Shown: one piece after another, positions 1 to 6,879 of the stretch
How positions within the stretch are numbered: position 1 is the stretch's first letter
Layout of the letters: every line of letters starts with the position of its first letter
Source: Candidatus Cloacimonadota bacterium
GTDB taxonomy: Bacteria > Cloacimonadota > Cloacimonadia > Cloacimonadales > Cloacimonadaceae
NCBI GenBank assembly: GCA_023421135.1
Contig: JAEZUG010000025.1
Location: forward strand, 1-11,117
Length of the DNA: 11,117 nucleotides
Direction: 5' to 3'
Notes under the pieces: generated by a model
The model's database searches: none
Told to the model about the DNA's origin: nothing
What the model saw: only the letters and a program-made list of their open reading frames with translations
Program-made: the position numbers and the translations under genes

Positions 1-401
1 GCTTGAGACTACTCGATCAGGCAAGAGAATTCTGTTTTGCAGAGTCTTTTCAACAATTTCAGGACAACCAGGTACGCTGGATCTTGGACGTGGACAGCCC
101 CAATCAATATCTATTGCTTAGAACGCATAATGATGTTCCAGTGATAGTTATTCCTCCAAGCTGCAGATCATACCTGTTACCATGGGAAACAATGCAGAAC
201 TATATCCTGTATCCCTTTCACACAATTACGCTTAGTCAAATGGATTACAATATCACTAACAGAATACTATACCTCTCCGCCAGCTCAAGTTATCTGGATA
301 CCGAAAGCAGTTCCCCCCAGATCAATCAGGACAAGAAGCCTTATCTTCAGCTTATCAATAGCTTGGAACGCAGGATCAGGAAAGTGAACAGTGAGCAGTG
401 A
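1..401 (+). CDS. Unrecognised protein, 3' part only
   Basis: The reading frame is already open at the left edge, so this is the C-terminal part (about 132 residues) of a longer gene; the first in-window start-like codon is only a TTG at base 3 with no ribosome binding site visible. I do not recognise the family. The segment is soluble-looking, with no membrane helix, alternating hydrophobic strands (for example around VRWILDV and VPVIVIPPS) and a basic end (LERRIRK). The last residues, VNSEQ, and the TGA stop are encoded by the first units of a GTGARCA heptamer repeat, so the original end of the gene may have been replaced or extended by repeat DNA. The gene to its right is on the opposite strand, so the two converge. 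Confidence 0.6.
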   Translation, partial: LRLLDQAREFCFAESFQQFQDNQVRWILDVDSPNQYLLLRTHNDVPVIVIPPSCRSYLLPWETMQNYILYPFHTITLSQMDYNITNRILYLSASSSYLDTESSSPQINQDKKPYLQLINSLERRIRKVNSEQ

Positions 402-443
402 GCAGTGAGCGGAAAGTGACAAGTGACAAGTGACGAGAGACGA
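384..443. repeat. Heptamer tandem repeat array, left block
   Basis: Consecutive 7-bp units are GTGAACA, GTGAGCA, GTGAGCA and GTGAGCG (384-411), then a GAAA interruption, then GTGACAA twice, GTGACGA and GAGACGA (416-443). The array starts inside the last codons of the upstream gene and supplies its stop codon. A 7-bp period shifts frame with every unit. Confidence 0.85.
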
Positions 444-453
444 GATATTCTGT

Positions 454-479
454 GTGGAGCTGGGAGACAACAGCTCCGC
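454..479. repeat. Short inverted repeat between heptamer blocks
   Basis: GGAGCTG (456-462) pairs with CAGCTCC (471-477) around an 8-nt loop. A G-T wobble and one more G-C pair extend the stem outward to nine pairs. No T tract follows on either strand, so it is not a standard intrinsic terminator. Confidence 0.5.
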
Positions 480-482
480 CGA

Positions 483-510
483 GTGAACAGTGATCAGTGA
501 ACAGTGAACA
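483..510. repeat. Heptamer tandem repeat array, right block
   Basis: Four perfect-length units: GTGAACA, GTGATCA, GTGAACA, GTGAACA. It is the same unit as the block at 384-443, from which it is separated by about 40 bp containing the hairpin. Confidence 0.85.
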
Positions 511-639
511 GACTGTGAGTGTGATGCTGAGTAACAATTACCGAGCTTGAACTTTACGCGTTACGGATTTGATAAGTCCTCGCCTCGAATCCGGAATCGT
601 TAAGCATGAAAATCAGTGTAAATCATAATCATCTGCCTC

Positions 640-732
640 ATCTGCGTTCTATTTTTATCAGGAGGATCAGGTAGATCAGGATATCAGAGTTCTATCCTGT
701 TAATCCCGTCGATCCAGTAATCTGCGTTCTAT
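640..732. repeat. Degenerate direct-repeat block
   Basis: The 13-mer ATCTGCGTTCTAT occurs exactly at 640-652 and 720-732. Between them, three 9-bp units starting ATCAGG lie in tandem (657-665, 666-674, 675-683). Read on the minus strand the region has the 'AACGCAGAT ... GGATTAACAGG' texture seen in intergenic repeats of many environmental bacterial genomes; that comparison is from memory and is not a database match. Confidence 0.6.
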
Positions 733-790
733 CACGGTAGCTTCTTCCTGGGCGCCAGCATCACAGCCCACTTCACCACGTTTAAGCCCC

Positions 791-1354
791 TCACATCCAG
801 CCCAAGCCCAGCCCCAGGCAGAAGCCTACCACCGGATATTCTGAATTCAAGGCCGCAAAGGCTCTTCCGGAGAGCATCATTACCCGCCCTATGTGAGCTT
901 GAAGCTCCAGCGAGACCGGGACGTAGAGGATGTCCTCTTCTCGATAGCTTGCATAGTAATCACCCAAGAGACCATCGATATATTCCCCCTCTCCAATCCG
1001 GATTGATCCGCTTTCCAAGCCGATAGAGGGCGTGACTGCAAACTTCTCAGTATGGAAAACCGGCCCGATCCTCACGCCTAAACCATCAAACTGATATTTG
1101 GGATCGTCGAACAATTCCACTGCTTCCAGGTGAACCAAGGCATAAGCTTTCACCTGGATCTTGTGTTGCGATTCCAATCCGAATCCAGCCTGCAAGCTGC
1201 GCAGGCTCACCCCGTTGAAATTGCCAAATCCATACTCGGCAAAAGCCCAGACTCCAATTCCGGCATTTTTCTTCACAGCGAGGCTATCAACCCCATCCTC
1301 TGCCCACAAGGCAGCACAGCACAACATCATCAGAGCTATCAGAACATGCTTCAT
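791..1354 (-). CDS. Small outer-membrane beta-barrel protein
   Basis: This 187-residue protein starts with a clear signal peptide (MKH, a hydrophobic stretch LIALMMLCCAAL, cleavage after LWA at residue 18). The mature part is built of alternating amphipathic strands rich in Gly and aromatics, separated by short polar turns. It ends in a glycine-rich strand closing with Trp-Met, typical of barrels assembled into the outer membrane. An in-frame ATG lies four codons upstream, but GGGAG sits five bases before the start chosen here, and the signal peptide begins exactly there. The two adjacent cysteines in the signal peptide do not fit a lipobox well, so a lipoprotein is less likely. It is the only minus-strand gene in the window and stands alone between repeat-rich regions. 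The specific function (pore, structural protein or adhesin) cannot be told from sequence. Confidence 0.75.
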   Translation of the reverse strand: MKHVLIALMMLCCAALWAEDGVDSLAVKKNAGIGVWAFAEYGFGNFNGVSLRSLQAGFGLESQHKIQVKAYALVHLEAVELFDDPKYQFDGLGVRIGPVFHTEKFAVTPSIGLESGSIRIGEGEYIDGLLGDYYASYREEDILYVPVSLELQAHIGRVMMLSGRAFAALNSEYPVVGFCLGLGLGWM

Positions 1355-1513
1355 CTTCTCTCCCATCAGCCTATCCGGTTCTCACTACATCATGCAAAAT
1401 CTAATCCATTTCACAAAAATATCTAATACGATTGTTGAGCAACTCCCTGTTCTCAGATAATGCTGCGGTAATCAGTTTGAGACCACCCATTATTACCCAG
1501 TATTCAGATTATG

Positions 1514-1673
1514 TCATTCTTGCGACCGGAGTCCCCGACGAATCGCATGCGGTTTGATAAGGTGAGAAGGCAGGCATCCAGTAAGAGCACAACAACAACT
1601 GAATAACTCAACTACGCAGAAGATAAACCACTAAAAAGGACACTGGATACCAGCCTTCGCTGGCATGACGGAA
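1514..1673. repeat. Imperfect inverted-repeat pair (MITE-like or intergenic repeat)
   Basis: GGCAGGCATCCAGT (1569-1582) and ACTGGATACCAGCC (1642-1655) are complementary at 12 of 14 positions. Further out, GTCATTC (1514-1520) mirrors GCATGAC (1663-1669) at 6 of 7. The right arm also contains a local hairpin, CCAGC-CTTC-GCTGG (1650-1663). The layout, two outward arms beginning near GTCAT, resembles the 'GTCATTCC...GGAATCCAG' intergenic repeats common in bacteria. No transposase or clear target duplication was found. Confidence 0.45.
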
Positions 1674-1704
1674 TTGCCTCTGAGGTTGGAGAGCTTTTCT
1701 GCAG

Positions 1705-1917
1705 GCATCTCCGATGCTTCTGCCAATTCAGAGATTGGCAACCCAATTTGGTGAGTCACTAATCCCTGATAAGCGACAAGATGTCGCTGCCACTCTTGTC
1801 ACTGGTTATATGTCAAAAGTCTCTCCCCTATTCCTCCAGGAGTCTTCGCCCTGTCTTGCAGGACTCTTCCGGAGCAAAGTGCTCAGGAAGACTGGGCGAA
1901 GACTCGGCGAAGACTCC
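1705..1917. other. Cluster of four hairpins, possible structured element
   Basis: Four inverted repeats follow one another: GCATC/GATGC (1705-1717, 3-nt loop), TGCCAAT/ATTGGCA (1721-1740, 6-nt loop), AGCGACA/TGTCGCT (1772-1788, 3-nt loop), and a long one in which GAGTCTTCGCCC (1840-1851) pairs with GGGCGAAGACTC (1894-1905). The long stem continues inward with GTCTT/AAGAC after a single T-T mismatch and is capped by GAGCA-AAG-TGCTC (1872-1884). A second 3' arm, GGCGAAGACTCC (1906-1917), pairs just as well with GGAGTCTTCGCC (1839-1850), so two alternative long stems exist. Direction and function are unknown. Confidence 0.55.
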
Positions 1918-2249
1918 GCCAGATATGAGGAAGGTCTCAAGACGAATCCTGAACAGGTGATAGGATGATTGACCTTTTAGAGCTATATGGCAGTTATCCT
2001 ACCTGTTTTAACCTATAAGTCTATACCCTTCGTGTTAGTTCAAATAGTTAAGACCATAGCAGAATTGTTGATGTACTACTAGGCAGGAAATGAGCCTTAT
2101 ACTATAGTCATCGAACTCGGTTACAGAAACCTGATAAGCAATTCAAAGTAACTAACAATCCCTGTCAGAAGCCACAAAGATACAAATATGGAATGAGCTT
2201 TGCATCATTGGAGAATCAGATAAACAAAAATAACGCAAGTGAGTTAGGT

Positions 2250-5200
2250 ATGAAACGTTTGGTTTTAGTCCTGGCGGTAACATTGCTGGCAGCAAGTTTG
2301 TTTGCCGGGATCAGTTACAGCTACAACCTTGGTGAAGCCCGCATCGGTCAGAGCGGAATCTATTCGACAATTCAACTGGATGGCACGCAGTTAATGGGAA
2401 ATGCCGGGCAGCCGGCTTTGCCGTGGTTTGGCATCAAGCTGTTGCTACCCTCTGGCACCCAAGCGAGTGCTATCCGGGTGACCAGAAGCAACCCGCAAGT
2501 TTTTGAGCTGGCAGCTCCGGTGCTACCGCTGCAAGCTCAGTATCCTTTTTCCCAGGAAGTGCTTCCTCCCATGGTGGGACCGGATCCCACTATCTACGGC
2601 TCTTTTGAAGCATATCCCGCCACGCTGCACAATGGCGTGATCACACAGTTTTTATCAGGGCATCCGATCGCCTTTTCGGCGATCAGCCCTTTCTCCTATG
2701 AACCGCAGAAACAGCAGCTCACCTATTTCAAAAGCATCACGGTGGAAGTGGATTACAGCGCGGGAACCGAGGCGCAGAATGCACTGAATCTGCTCAAGCA
2801 AGATGCCTCCACAGCCCAGAGGCTGAAGAAGGCTGTGGATAACAAAGGCGATGTTCCCAGCTATTCTGCCCGCACCACAGGTTTTGAATATCTGATCATC
2901 TGCGATGCAGCCAAGCTGGCCAATTGGCAGCCTCTGATGGATTTCTACACGGGAAAAGGCTACAGCGTTTATATGAAGCCTGTGCAGGAGATCATCAGCC
3001 AGGGCACAGGAGCAGATACTCAAGCCAAGATTCGCAACTTCATCATAGATTCCTATGCTCAGAACAGCCTGCGCTATGTGCTCTTGGCCGGGGATTCAGA
3101 CCTGATTCCTCACAGGGGATTCTCTGTGAATATGGGTGCCGGTGGAGAATCGGACAACGACATTCCTGCCGATATGTATTACAACTGCCTGGATGGCACT
3201 TGGAACAGTGATAACGATAACCTTTGGGGCGAAATGTATGAGACGGACATGGTGCCGGAGCTTGCCCTGGGTAGAATGTGCTACAACAGCGACGCTGAGA
3301 TCACCAATCAGATCAACAAAGCCACCATGTACCAGATCGCACCCGTGGAGGCCAATATCGAAAGCTCACTCTTTGTGGGCGAATGGCTCTGGGATGGCCC
3401 CACCTGGGGTGGTGACTATATGGACGAAATGATCGGTGGAGCCAATATCCACGGCTACAGCACCGTAGGGGTTCCCACCACCTGGAATATCTCCACGCTT
3501 TACGACCGCACCTTTGGTTATGAAGAAGCCTGGAATGCAAATCAGATCCGTCCGCTGCTTTCCCAGGGACCCAATCTGGTGAACCATCTGGGTCACTCCA
3601 ATACTACTTACAACATGAGGCTGAGCAACAACCAGGTTTCCAGCACCACCATCACCAATGATGGCAGCACAAATAACTTTTCCATTCATTTTTCCCAGGG
3701 TTGCTATGCGGGTTCTTTTGACAACCGCGACACCAGTCCGGGGCAATATACCAGCGACTGCATCACAGAGAAATTCACAGGAATCAGCACCTCTGCTGCA
3801 GCCATGATCGCTCATTCCCGCTATGGTTGGGGCATGCAGGGCTCCACGGATGGAGCTTCGCAATATCTGCACAGGCAGTATATCGATGCTATCTTTGGTG
3901 AGAATATCAACCAGCTGGGCTATACTTTGGTAGATACCAAGATTGATGTGATTCCCTTTATCAATCAACAACCCGTGATGTATTGGGTGCTCTATGAAAC
4001 CAATCTCTTCGGCGATCCTGCTATGATGATCTGGAGTGATGCTCCGCAGACGATTCTGGCCCAGATTCCGTCCTATTGGGCAGTGGGTCTCACAAATTAC
4101 AGCATTCAAACCAATGCTCCCGGTGCGGAATTGCGCCTGAAACGTGATGGAGCAGAGATTGTGCAGTTGGTGGCAGATGCTACCGGTCTATTCAATCTGA
4201 ATCTGATCGAAAGCCTCTTCCCCGGTCAATATGATCTCTATATCAATGCTCCGAACTTCTATAACTATTCGGCAAGTGTGAACGTGACAGCCAGCTCTCA
4301 GCCCTATGTGGTCTGCAATGTGGTTTCCACAGATACAGAGAATGGGCAGCTTCTCACCGATAACGAGTATCAACTGAGCGTTAAAGTGAAGAACGTGGGG
4401 ATGATGGATCAGCTCAGTCCCGGCACATTGACTCTGAGCTCAAACTCTGCCAATGTGAACGTCCTGAGCGCTCCCGTGAGCTTCAACATCCTCGCCAGTG
4501 GAGATTCTCTGCAGCTTGAAGCAGCCTTCACAATCCGAGTGGTGGGCAGCTTTGCCGATCTGACTTTGGCAAATCTGACTCTTACTGCCGATTACGATAG
4601 CTATTCCAATCAATCAGCAGTCACTCTTCTTCTGAACGCACCGTCTCTAAGCATCAGCTCCTATCAGGTGAATAACGATGGTGAGCTCATCATGCCGGGG
4701 GATAATCCAACCGTTAATCTTACTCTGAGCAATACAGGCAGTGGAATTGCCCAAACACCAATGATGCTGCTGCTTTCCGATAACCCCAATATCACAAGCT
4801 CGGAGATGGACGTTTACTTCCCGGCTGTGGCTCCTGGACAGAGCATGGTGATCAACAACGCTTTTACCATCAATGTGCTGGAAGCCATCACAGTGGGCGA
4901 AATAGCAAACCTGAACTATGTATTGATCACGGAAAACGATCCTGAAGACAATGGCAGCTTCAGCTTCCCCATTGGCATGATCACATATAGCTTTGAGCAG
5001 GACTTCCAGAATTGGGAAGGCGTTGCTCTTGAGAATGGCTTCACCAACCAGTGGCACCGTTCTTCCTATCGAAACAATAGCGATGGTGGCGGTTATTCTG
5101 CCAAGTTCGGTGGAGAGGGTTCTTCAGACTATGCCAATAGCGCTTATGGCGCTCTGGTGAGCCCGGAAATGCAGCTGGGGCTAAATTCTGAGCTGAAGTT

Positions 5201-5828
5201 CTATCATTGGATTGAAGCAGAGATTCACCAAACCGCGGGCTATGCCTGGGATGGGGGCTTGGTGCAGATGTCCATCAATGGTGGAGAGTGGCAGAGCATC
5301 ACTCCCTTTAATGGCTATCCTTACAGGATTTACAACAATACAGCCTCTCCCTTCAGCGCTAATACCTTTGTCTATTCCGGCACCTATGGCTGGCAGGAAG
5401 CATCTTTTGACCTCTCTGCCTTCAGTGGTTCCGCCAGATTCAGGTTTGTTTTCGGTTCGGATGGTTATACCACCGGTGAAGGCTGGTATATAGACGATGT
5501 GCATTTGGAATATGATCCCGTTGCCAATCAGGACGCCAATCTCGCGAATGTCCCTGTGCAGATTTTGGGCAATTACCCCAATCCTTTCAACCCAAGCACG
5601 ACCATCAGATTCAACACTCCCGCACTGGCAGAAGCCAGGCTGGGGATTTACAATCTGCGTGGACAATTGGTCAAGAGCTATACGCTGCAAAACCTGCCTG
5701 GCGGCACGAGCTCTGTGGTTTGGGATGGGTTAGACAACAACCGCAATGCGGTATCCAGCGGAGTCTATTTCTACCGTTTGGAAGCCATGGGACAGGTTCA
5801 CTCTGCCAAGATGATCCTGATGAAGTAG
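2250..5828 (+). CDS. Secreted gingipain-like C25 cysteine peptidase with type IX sorting tail
   Basis: A 1192-residue secreted protease. The signal peptide is MKRLVLVLAVTLLAASLFA; an in-frame ATG 19 codons upstream is rejected because it would bury the signal peptide. No strong ribosome site precedes either. After a pro-region (about 20-205), the C25 domain runs from about 210 (YLIICDAAKL) to 592 (NLFGDPAMMIW). The expected catalytic pair is visible: His449 in NHLGHSN and Cys485 in SQGCYAGSF. Acidic stretches near 300-325 could bind calcium. Two or three Ig/CARDB-like beta domains follow (about 597-908), then a MAM/cleaved-adhesin-like jelly roll (about 910-1082) ending in GEGWYIDDV. The tail (about 1099-1192) begins with NYPNPFNP and matches type A C-terminal sorting domains that direct export and surface attachment. 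Substrate preference cannot be read from sequence. The next start codon lies 5 nt past the stop, suggesting coupling. Confidence 0.88.
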   Translation: MKRLVLVLAVTLLAASLFAGISYSYNLGEARIGQSGIYSTIQLDGTQLMGNAGQPALPWFGIKLLLPSGTQASAIRVTRSNPQVFELAAPVLPLQAQYPFSQEVLPPMVGPDPTIYGSFEAYPATLHNGVITQFLSGHPIAFSAISPFSYEPQKQQLTYFKSITVEVDYSAGTEAQNALNLLKQDASTAQRLKKAVDNKGDVPSYSARTTGFEYLIICDAAKLANWQPLMDFYTGKGYSVYMKPVQEIISQGTGADTQAKIRNFIIDSYAQNSLRYVLLAGDSDLIPHRGFSVNMGAGGESDNDIPADMYYNCLDGTWNSDNDNLWGEMYETDMVPELALGRMCYNSDAEITNQINKATMYQIAPVEANIESSLFVGEWLWDGPTWGGDYMDEMIGGANIHGYSTVGVPTTWNISTLYDRTFGYEEAWNANQIRPLLSQGPNLVNHLGHSNTTYNMRLSNNQVSSTTITNDGSTNNFSIHFSQGCYAGSFDNRDTSPGQYTSDCITEKFTGISTSAAAMIAHSRYGWGMQGSTDGASQYLHRQYIDAIFGENINQLGYTLVDTKIDVIPFINQQPVMYWVLYETNLFGDPAMMIWSDAPQTILAQIPSYWAVGLTNYSIQTNAPGAELRLKRDGAEIVQLVADATGLFNLNLIESLFPGQYDLYINAPNFYNYSASVNVTASSQPYVVCNVVSTDTENGQLLTDNEYQLSVKVKNVGMMDQLSPGTLTLSSNSANVNVLSAPVSFNILASGDSLQLEAAFTIRVVGSFADLTLANLTLTADYDSYSNQSAVTLLLNAPSLSISSYQVNNDGELIMPGDNPTVNLTLSNTGSGIAQTPMMLLLSDNPNITSSEMDVYFPAVAPGQSMVINNAFTINVLEAITVGEIANLNYVLITENDPEDNGSFSFPIGMITYSFEQDFQNWEGVALENGFTNQWHRSSYRNNSDGGGYSAKFGGEGSSDYANSAYGALVSPEMQLGLNSELKFYHWIEAEIHQTAGYAWDGGLVQMSINGGEWQSITPFNGYPYRIYNNTASPFSANTFVYSGTYGWQEASFDLSAFSGSARFRFVFGSDGYTTGEGWYIDDVHLEYDPVANQDANLANVPVQILGNYPNPFNPSTTIRFNTPALAEARLGIYNLRGQLVKSYTLQNLPGGTSSVVWDGLDNNRNAVSSGVYFYRLEAMGQVHSAKMILMK
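5759..5824 (+). repeat. Conserved 3'-end DNA of sorting tail, copy 1
   Basis: Bases 5759-5806 are identical to 7420-7467, and 5808-5824 to 7469-7485, with one C/T difference between. The segment codes for the end of the sorting domain (SGVYFYRLEAMGQ onward). The two genes' tails align without gaps at an offset of 1661 bp, but upstream of this block they are much less alike, except for an 18-bp match at the NPFNP motif. Confidence 0.9.
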
Positions 5829-5833
5829 TTTGC

Positions 5834-6868
5834 ATGAGATCTATCTGCGCTATCATAATAGCGCTATCTTGCGTTCAATTGATAGCGCAGATAGAAGTCT
5901 CTATGCATTCCACTGTTATCGACAGCCTATATGCGATCCCGGCATTGGATGTTGATATAGCAGCTAGCACCGCAGGTGTTGCATTTAGCATGAATACCAC
6001 TACGTATGAATTCGAAGTCGGAGACTTAGGCTACCCTTATGAAAACTGTTCGATGAGATCATTTATCAGCTATCCTCTTCCAACAATCCCTAGTGGTTTT
6101 TCGCTAGATAATGCAACAATCAGGTTATACCAGTTTTCCAGTGGCGGATCTGAGCAATTGGAAGATTTGTCCTATGTGATTACTTCCTTTCCCCACTGGG
6201 ATATGGCTGGTGGAGACACCGTTAAATGCATCGTGAGCCATATTGATTATGATATCAGCTTGGGGCTGGACGATTGGGCAAAAGGAGATGAGGGCAATCC
6301 CTATACCTATAACCCCAATGTGGGCGAGATTACCTGGGAGGGAATCAATGAACCGGGAAGTGAACCAGGACATCATGGTGAAGCAGGCTACCGCTACCTG
6401 GATGTTACCGATTGTGTGCTCTATGACCTGGCAATAGGCAGCATATTCAGCCAATACCGGATCGCCTTTCAGATTAATACTGATTATGATAATAAATGGG
6501 ATTACGTGGCGTTTAAGAGCATGGATAGCAATAATGAACACCAACGTCCAATCATGTTGTTCACCCTCTACAATCCCAGTTCAGCTTCGGATGATCTTAA
6601 TCCTCAGGTGTTAGTCAAAGTCAATACGAGTCCGAATCCCTTTGCATCCCAAGTAACGCTTAACATAAGCCTAAAAGACAATTCAGAGCTAAGCATTAAG
6701 CTCTTCGATCTGAAGGGACGCGTGGTAAAAGAGATTGGCTCATCTTATTATTCAAAAGGTTCGCATAACATTGGCGTGGATACATTTGATCTACCAAGTG
6801 GCATATATCTATTGCAGGTAAAGGCAGGTAGTGAGTTAATCACTAAAAAAATCACCTGCCTGAAATAA
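5834..6868 (+). CDS. Secreted protein with probable jelly-roll body and type IX sorting tail
   Basis: This 344-residue protein has a signal peptide (MRSICAIIIALSCVQLIA, cleavage before QIEVS) and a C-terminal sorting domain (about 261-344: SPNPF, then LFDLKGRVV, then LPSGIYLLQVK and a final KK-containing strand). An in-frame ATG at 5720 lies inside the upstream gene and gives no signal peptide, so the start at 5834 is chosen. The body (about 45-247) is all-beta. Its pattern of TIRLYQF, a Trp-containing middle part, RYLDVTDCV, RIAFQI, YVAFKSMDS and RPIMLFTLY resembles DNRLRE/CBM-type jelly-roll domains that bind surfaces or glycans; this assignment is by eye. The tail differs from those of its two neighbours, lacking the NYPNPFNP form. 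Codons 3-21 contain a 16-bp perfect inverted repeat. Base composition looks more AT-rich than the peptidase gene before it. Confidence 0.75.
   Translation: MRSICAIIIALSCVQLIAQIEVSMHSTVIDSLYAIPALDVDIAASTAGVAFSMNTTTYEFEVGDLGYPYENCSMRSFISYPLPTIPSGFSLDNATIRLYQFSSGGSEQLEDLSYVITSFPHWDMAGGDTVKCIVSHIDYDISLGLDDWAKGDEGNPYTYNPNVGEITWEGINEPGSEPGHHGEAGYRYLDVTDCVLYDLAIGSIFSQYRIAFQINTDYDNKWDYVAFKSMDSNNEHQRPIMLFTLYNPSSASDDLNPQVLVKVNTSPNPFASQVTLNISLKDNSELSIKLFDLKGRVVKEIGSSYYSKGSHNIGVDTFDLPSGIYLLQVKAGSELITKKITCLK
5840..5895 (+). repeat. 16-bp perfect inverted repeat over the signal-peptide codons
   Basis: TCTATCTGCGCTATCA (5840-5855) is exactly complementary to TGATAGCGCAGATAGA (5880-5895), with a 24-nt loop. 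The loop contains the 10-bp palindrome ATAGCGCTAT (5858-5867). Its GCGCTATC (5861-5868) can pair instead with GATAGCGC (5881-5888), so two exclusive stems are possible. The structure begins 6 nt after the first base of the start codon. Confidence 0.8.
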
Positions 6869-6869
6869 A

Positions 6870-6875
6870 GGGAGG
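6870..6875 (+). promoter_or_regulatory. Strong ribosome binding site of the broken gene
   Basis: GGGAGG lies four bases before the ATG at 6880. It is the best Shine-Dalgarno match in the window and shows that the 5' half of the frameshifted gene still has intact initiation signals. Confidence 0.75.
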
Positions 6876-6879
6876 AAAG

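Larger units (their letters stand above)
402..790. other. Gene-free region between convergent genes, filled with short repeats
   Basis: No convincing coding frame is seen on either strand. The stretch holds the two heptamer blocks, a GC-rich hairpin (454-479), a block of 9-bp and 13-bp direct repeats (640-732), and otherwise undistinguished sequence. It lies between the ends of two convergent genes, where terminators are expected, but no hairpin followed by a T run was found for either gene. Confidence 0.6.
1355..2249. other. Long gene-free region between divergent genes
   Basis: About 900 bp separate the divergent starts of the beta-barrel gene and the C25 peptidase gene, so promoters for both should lie here. 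I could not assign either: TATACT at 2098-2103 is close to a -10 element but has no matching -35 at normal spacing. The middle holds an imperfect inverted pair (1514-1673) and a chain of hairpins (1705-1917). An 84-codon open frame at 1714-1968 runs through the hairpins and is judged non-coding. Confidence 0.6.

Noticed and set aside
384..510. CRISPR array
   Set aside because: Units are 7 bp, directly abutting, with no unique spacers; it is a simple tandem repeat.
1130..1460. Two overlapping open frames of about 98 codons opposite the beta-barrel gene
   Set aside because: They are antisense shadows of the minus-strand gene, which has a signal peptide, ribosome site and barrel pattern.
1661..1677. 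Possible sigma-54 promoter (TGGCAT ... TTGC)
   Set aside because: The GG and GC are two bases too far apart for a -24/-12 element, and the sequence is explained by the inverted-repeat arm.
1714..1968. 84-codon open frame on the plus strand
   Set aside because: It runs straight through the hairpin cluster, has no ribosome site, and its protein resembles nothing and has no domain-like pattern; the base pairing explains the sequence better than coding does.
2068..2103. Possible sigma-70-type promoter TTGATG ... TATACT upstream of the peptidase gene
   Set aside because: The spacer is 24 bp, well beyond 16-18, and promoter consensus for this lineage is uncertain; only the -10-like TATACT is noteworthy.
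2193..2249. Upstream in-frame start for the peptidase gene
   Set aside because: It would add 19 polar residues before a good signal peptide and has no better ribosome site.
3366..4109. 247-codon open frame on the minus strand inside the peptidase gene
   Set aside because: It lies antisense to the catalytic domain, which is clearly real on the plus strand; the composition (His, Ile, Gly rich) is typical of an antisense shadow.
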